Shown one piece after another: positions 63,581-64,000 of a DNA stretch of 64,000 bases. This DNA comes from Methylogaea oryzae (lineage in GTDB: Bacteria > Pseudomonadota > Gammaproteobacteria > Methylococcales > Methylococcaceae), in NCBI RefSeq assembly GCF_019669985.1, contig NZ_AP019782.1:1480501-1544500 (forward strand), given 5' to 3'. Every line of letters begins with the position of its first letter. The stretch's first letter is position 1. The notes under the pieces were generated by a model, which saw nothing but the letters and a program-made list of their open reading frames with translations, was not told the origin of the DNA and did no database searches. Made by a program: the position numbers and the translations under genes.

Positions 63581-63595
63581 GCCGTAGCGAGATTC

Positions 63596-63634
63596 CGCGC
63601 CGTTCCCGGCGTGCCAGCGGGGCGCGCCTTTTTT
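63596..63634 (+). terminator. Rho-independent terminator after yoaA
   Basis: CGCGCC (63596-63601) pairs with GGCGCG (63621-63626) around a loop containing a second short CCCGGCG element, followed by CC and TTTTTT. It lies 16 bases after the yoaA stop. Confidence 0.68.
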
Positions 63635-63655
63635 GCTTAGAATACCCGCTTCCCC

Positions 63656-64000
63656 ATGGCGTTGTTCCGGAACCCCCTTTTGTCATCGCCCACCGCGACC
63701 CCGTCGGCTTCCGCACCCAGCTTGCGTTGGGGCATGGCTTTGCCTTGCCTGGTGTTGTGCGCCGGCTTGGGCATCACGTGGATGCTGTGGCAAGGGGCGC
63801 AAAAGGCTGAAATTCAGCGGGCGCAGGCGGTGTTCGATTTCCGCGTGCGCGATCTGGCCGCCCGCCTCGTGCATCGCATGCAGACTTACGAGCAAGTGTT
63901 GCGCGGCACCAACGGCTTGTTCAGCGCCTCGCGGACGGTGGAGCGGGTGGAGTTTCGCCGCTATATCGACGCGCTGAAGCTGGCCGAGCGTTATCCGGGT
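63656..64000 (+). CDS. CHASE-domain membrane sensor, 5' part only
   Basis: Starts at ATG 63656 and runs open to the window edge, 115 codons. After a Pro/Ser-rich N-terminus there is a membrane helix (MALPCLVLCAGLGITWMLW). The start of a periplasmic CHASE domain follows: VHRMQTYEQVLRGTNGLFSA, then SRTVERVEFRRYIDALKLAE and RYPG. CHASE receptors end in a histidine kinase, GGDEF/EAL or cyclase domain, which lies outside the window, so the output is unknown. Confidence 0.85.
   Translation, partial: MALFRNPLLSSPTATPSASAPSLRWGMALPCLVLCAGLGITWMLWQGAQKAEIQRAQAVFDFRVRDLAARLVHRMQTYEQVLRGTNGLFSASRTVERVEFRRYIDALKLAERYPG

Noticed and set aside
1-64000. CRISPR array, prophage, insertion sequence or integron
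   Set aside because: No regularly spaced repeats, transposase, integrase or phage structural genes were found anywhere in the window.

Overview
The window reads as chromosomal DNA of a GC-rich gammaproteobacterium. Supporting genes are an LPS/outer-membrane block (bamA, skp, fabZ, lpxA), HrpA, Mfd, FlgM/FlgN and a heme A synthase. Two molybdenum formate dehydrogenases, a pyrroloquinoline-alcohol-type aldehyde dehydrogenase and a molybdate uptake locus point to C1 metabolism. A methanotroph or methylotroph (Methylococcales-like) is my best guess; no methane monooxygenase or methanol dehydrogenase is visible, so this is inference. Genes are tightly packed, often overlapping by 1 to 11 bases, and three start with TTG inside the upstream stop codon.

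Layout. 1-2200: SulP transporter plus beta-carbonic anhydrase (minus), a probable bicarbonate module. 2406-7380: bamA, skp, a strong terminator, then fabZ-lpxA-rnhB (lpxD and lpxB are absent from their usual places). 7446-12888: a conserved protein of unknown function, heme A synthase, an AT-richer DUF2142 membrane protein, a 588-base gap, fumC and a small membrane protein. 12989-18320: mfd-mtaB-nudix operon (minus). 18434-19301: sigma-28 promoter with flgM-flgN. 19482-21168: NodI/NodJ-like ABC exporter. 21176-27798: a methyltransferase, a double-kinase hybrid sensor and two receiver-kinase proteins in the order of the Ralstonia phcBSRQ quorum-sensing operon. 28014-36854: hrpA, two small FlaG-like paralogues and two overlapping dynamin-like GTPases. 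37090-43150: soluble NAD-dependent formate dehydrogenase, fdsG-fdsB-fdsA-fdhD-fdsD. 43203-46046: alcohol dehydrogenase, a carboxymuconolactone-decarboxylase-family protein, an MFS transporter. 46084-52517: membrane formate dehydrogenase fdoGHI with fdhE, interrupted by a frameshifted OST-HTH/LOTUS gene. 52780-54686: aldehyde dehydrogenase with its DUF779 partner. 54919-61032: molybdate locus modBCE, convergent modA, and a porin. 61161-64000: TPR lipoprotein, YoaA helicase and the start of a CHASE-domain sensor.

How the parts fit. ModABC imports molybdate for the molybdopterin cofactor of both formate dehydrogenases, FdhD and FdhE help mature them, and ModE controls uptake. I find three 24-base ModE-type operators: before modB, before modA and before the porin. 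The third suggests an outer-membrane step in molybdate uptake.

The most interesting points are the Phc-like quorum-sensing cluster, the ModE-linked porin, a palindromic repeat inserted in frame in both mfd and hrpA, the broken OST-HTH gene, and paired hairpins between fdsB and fdsA.
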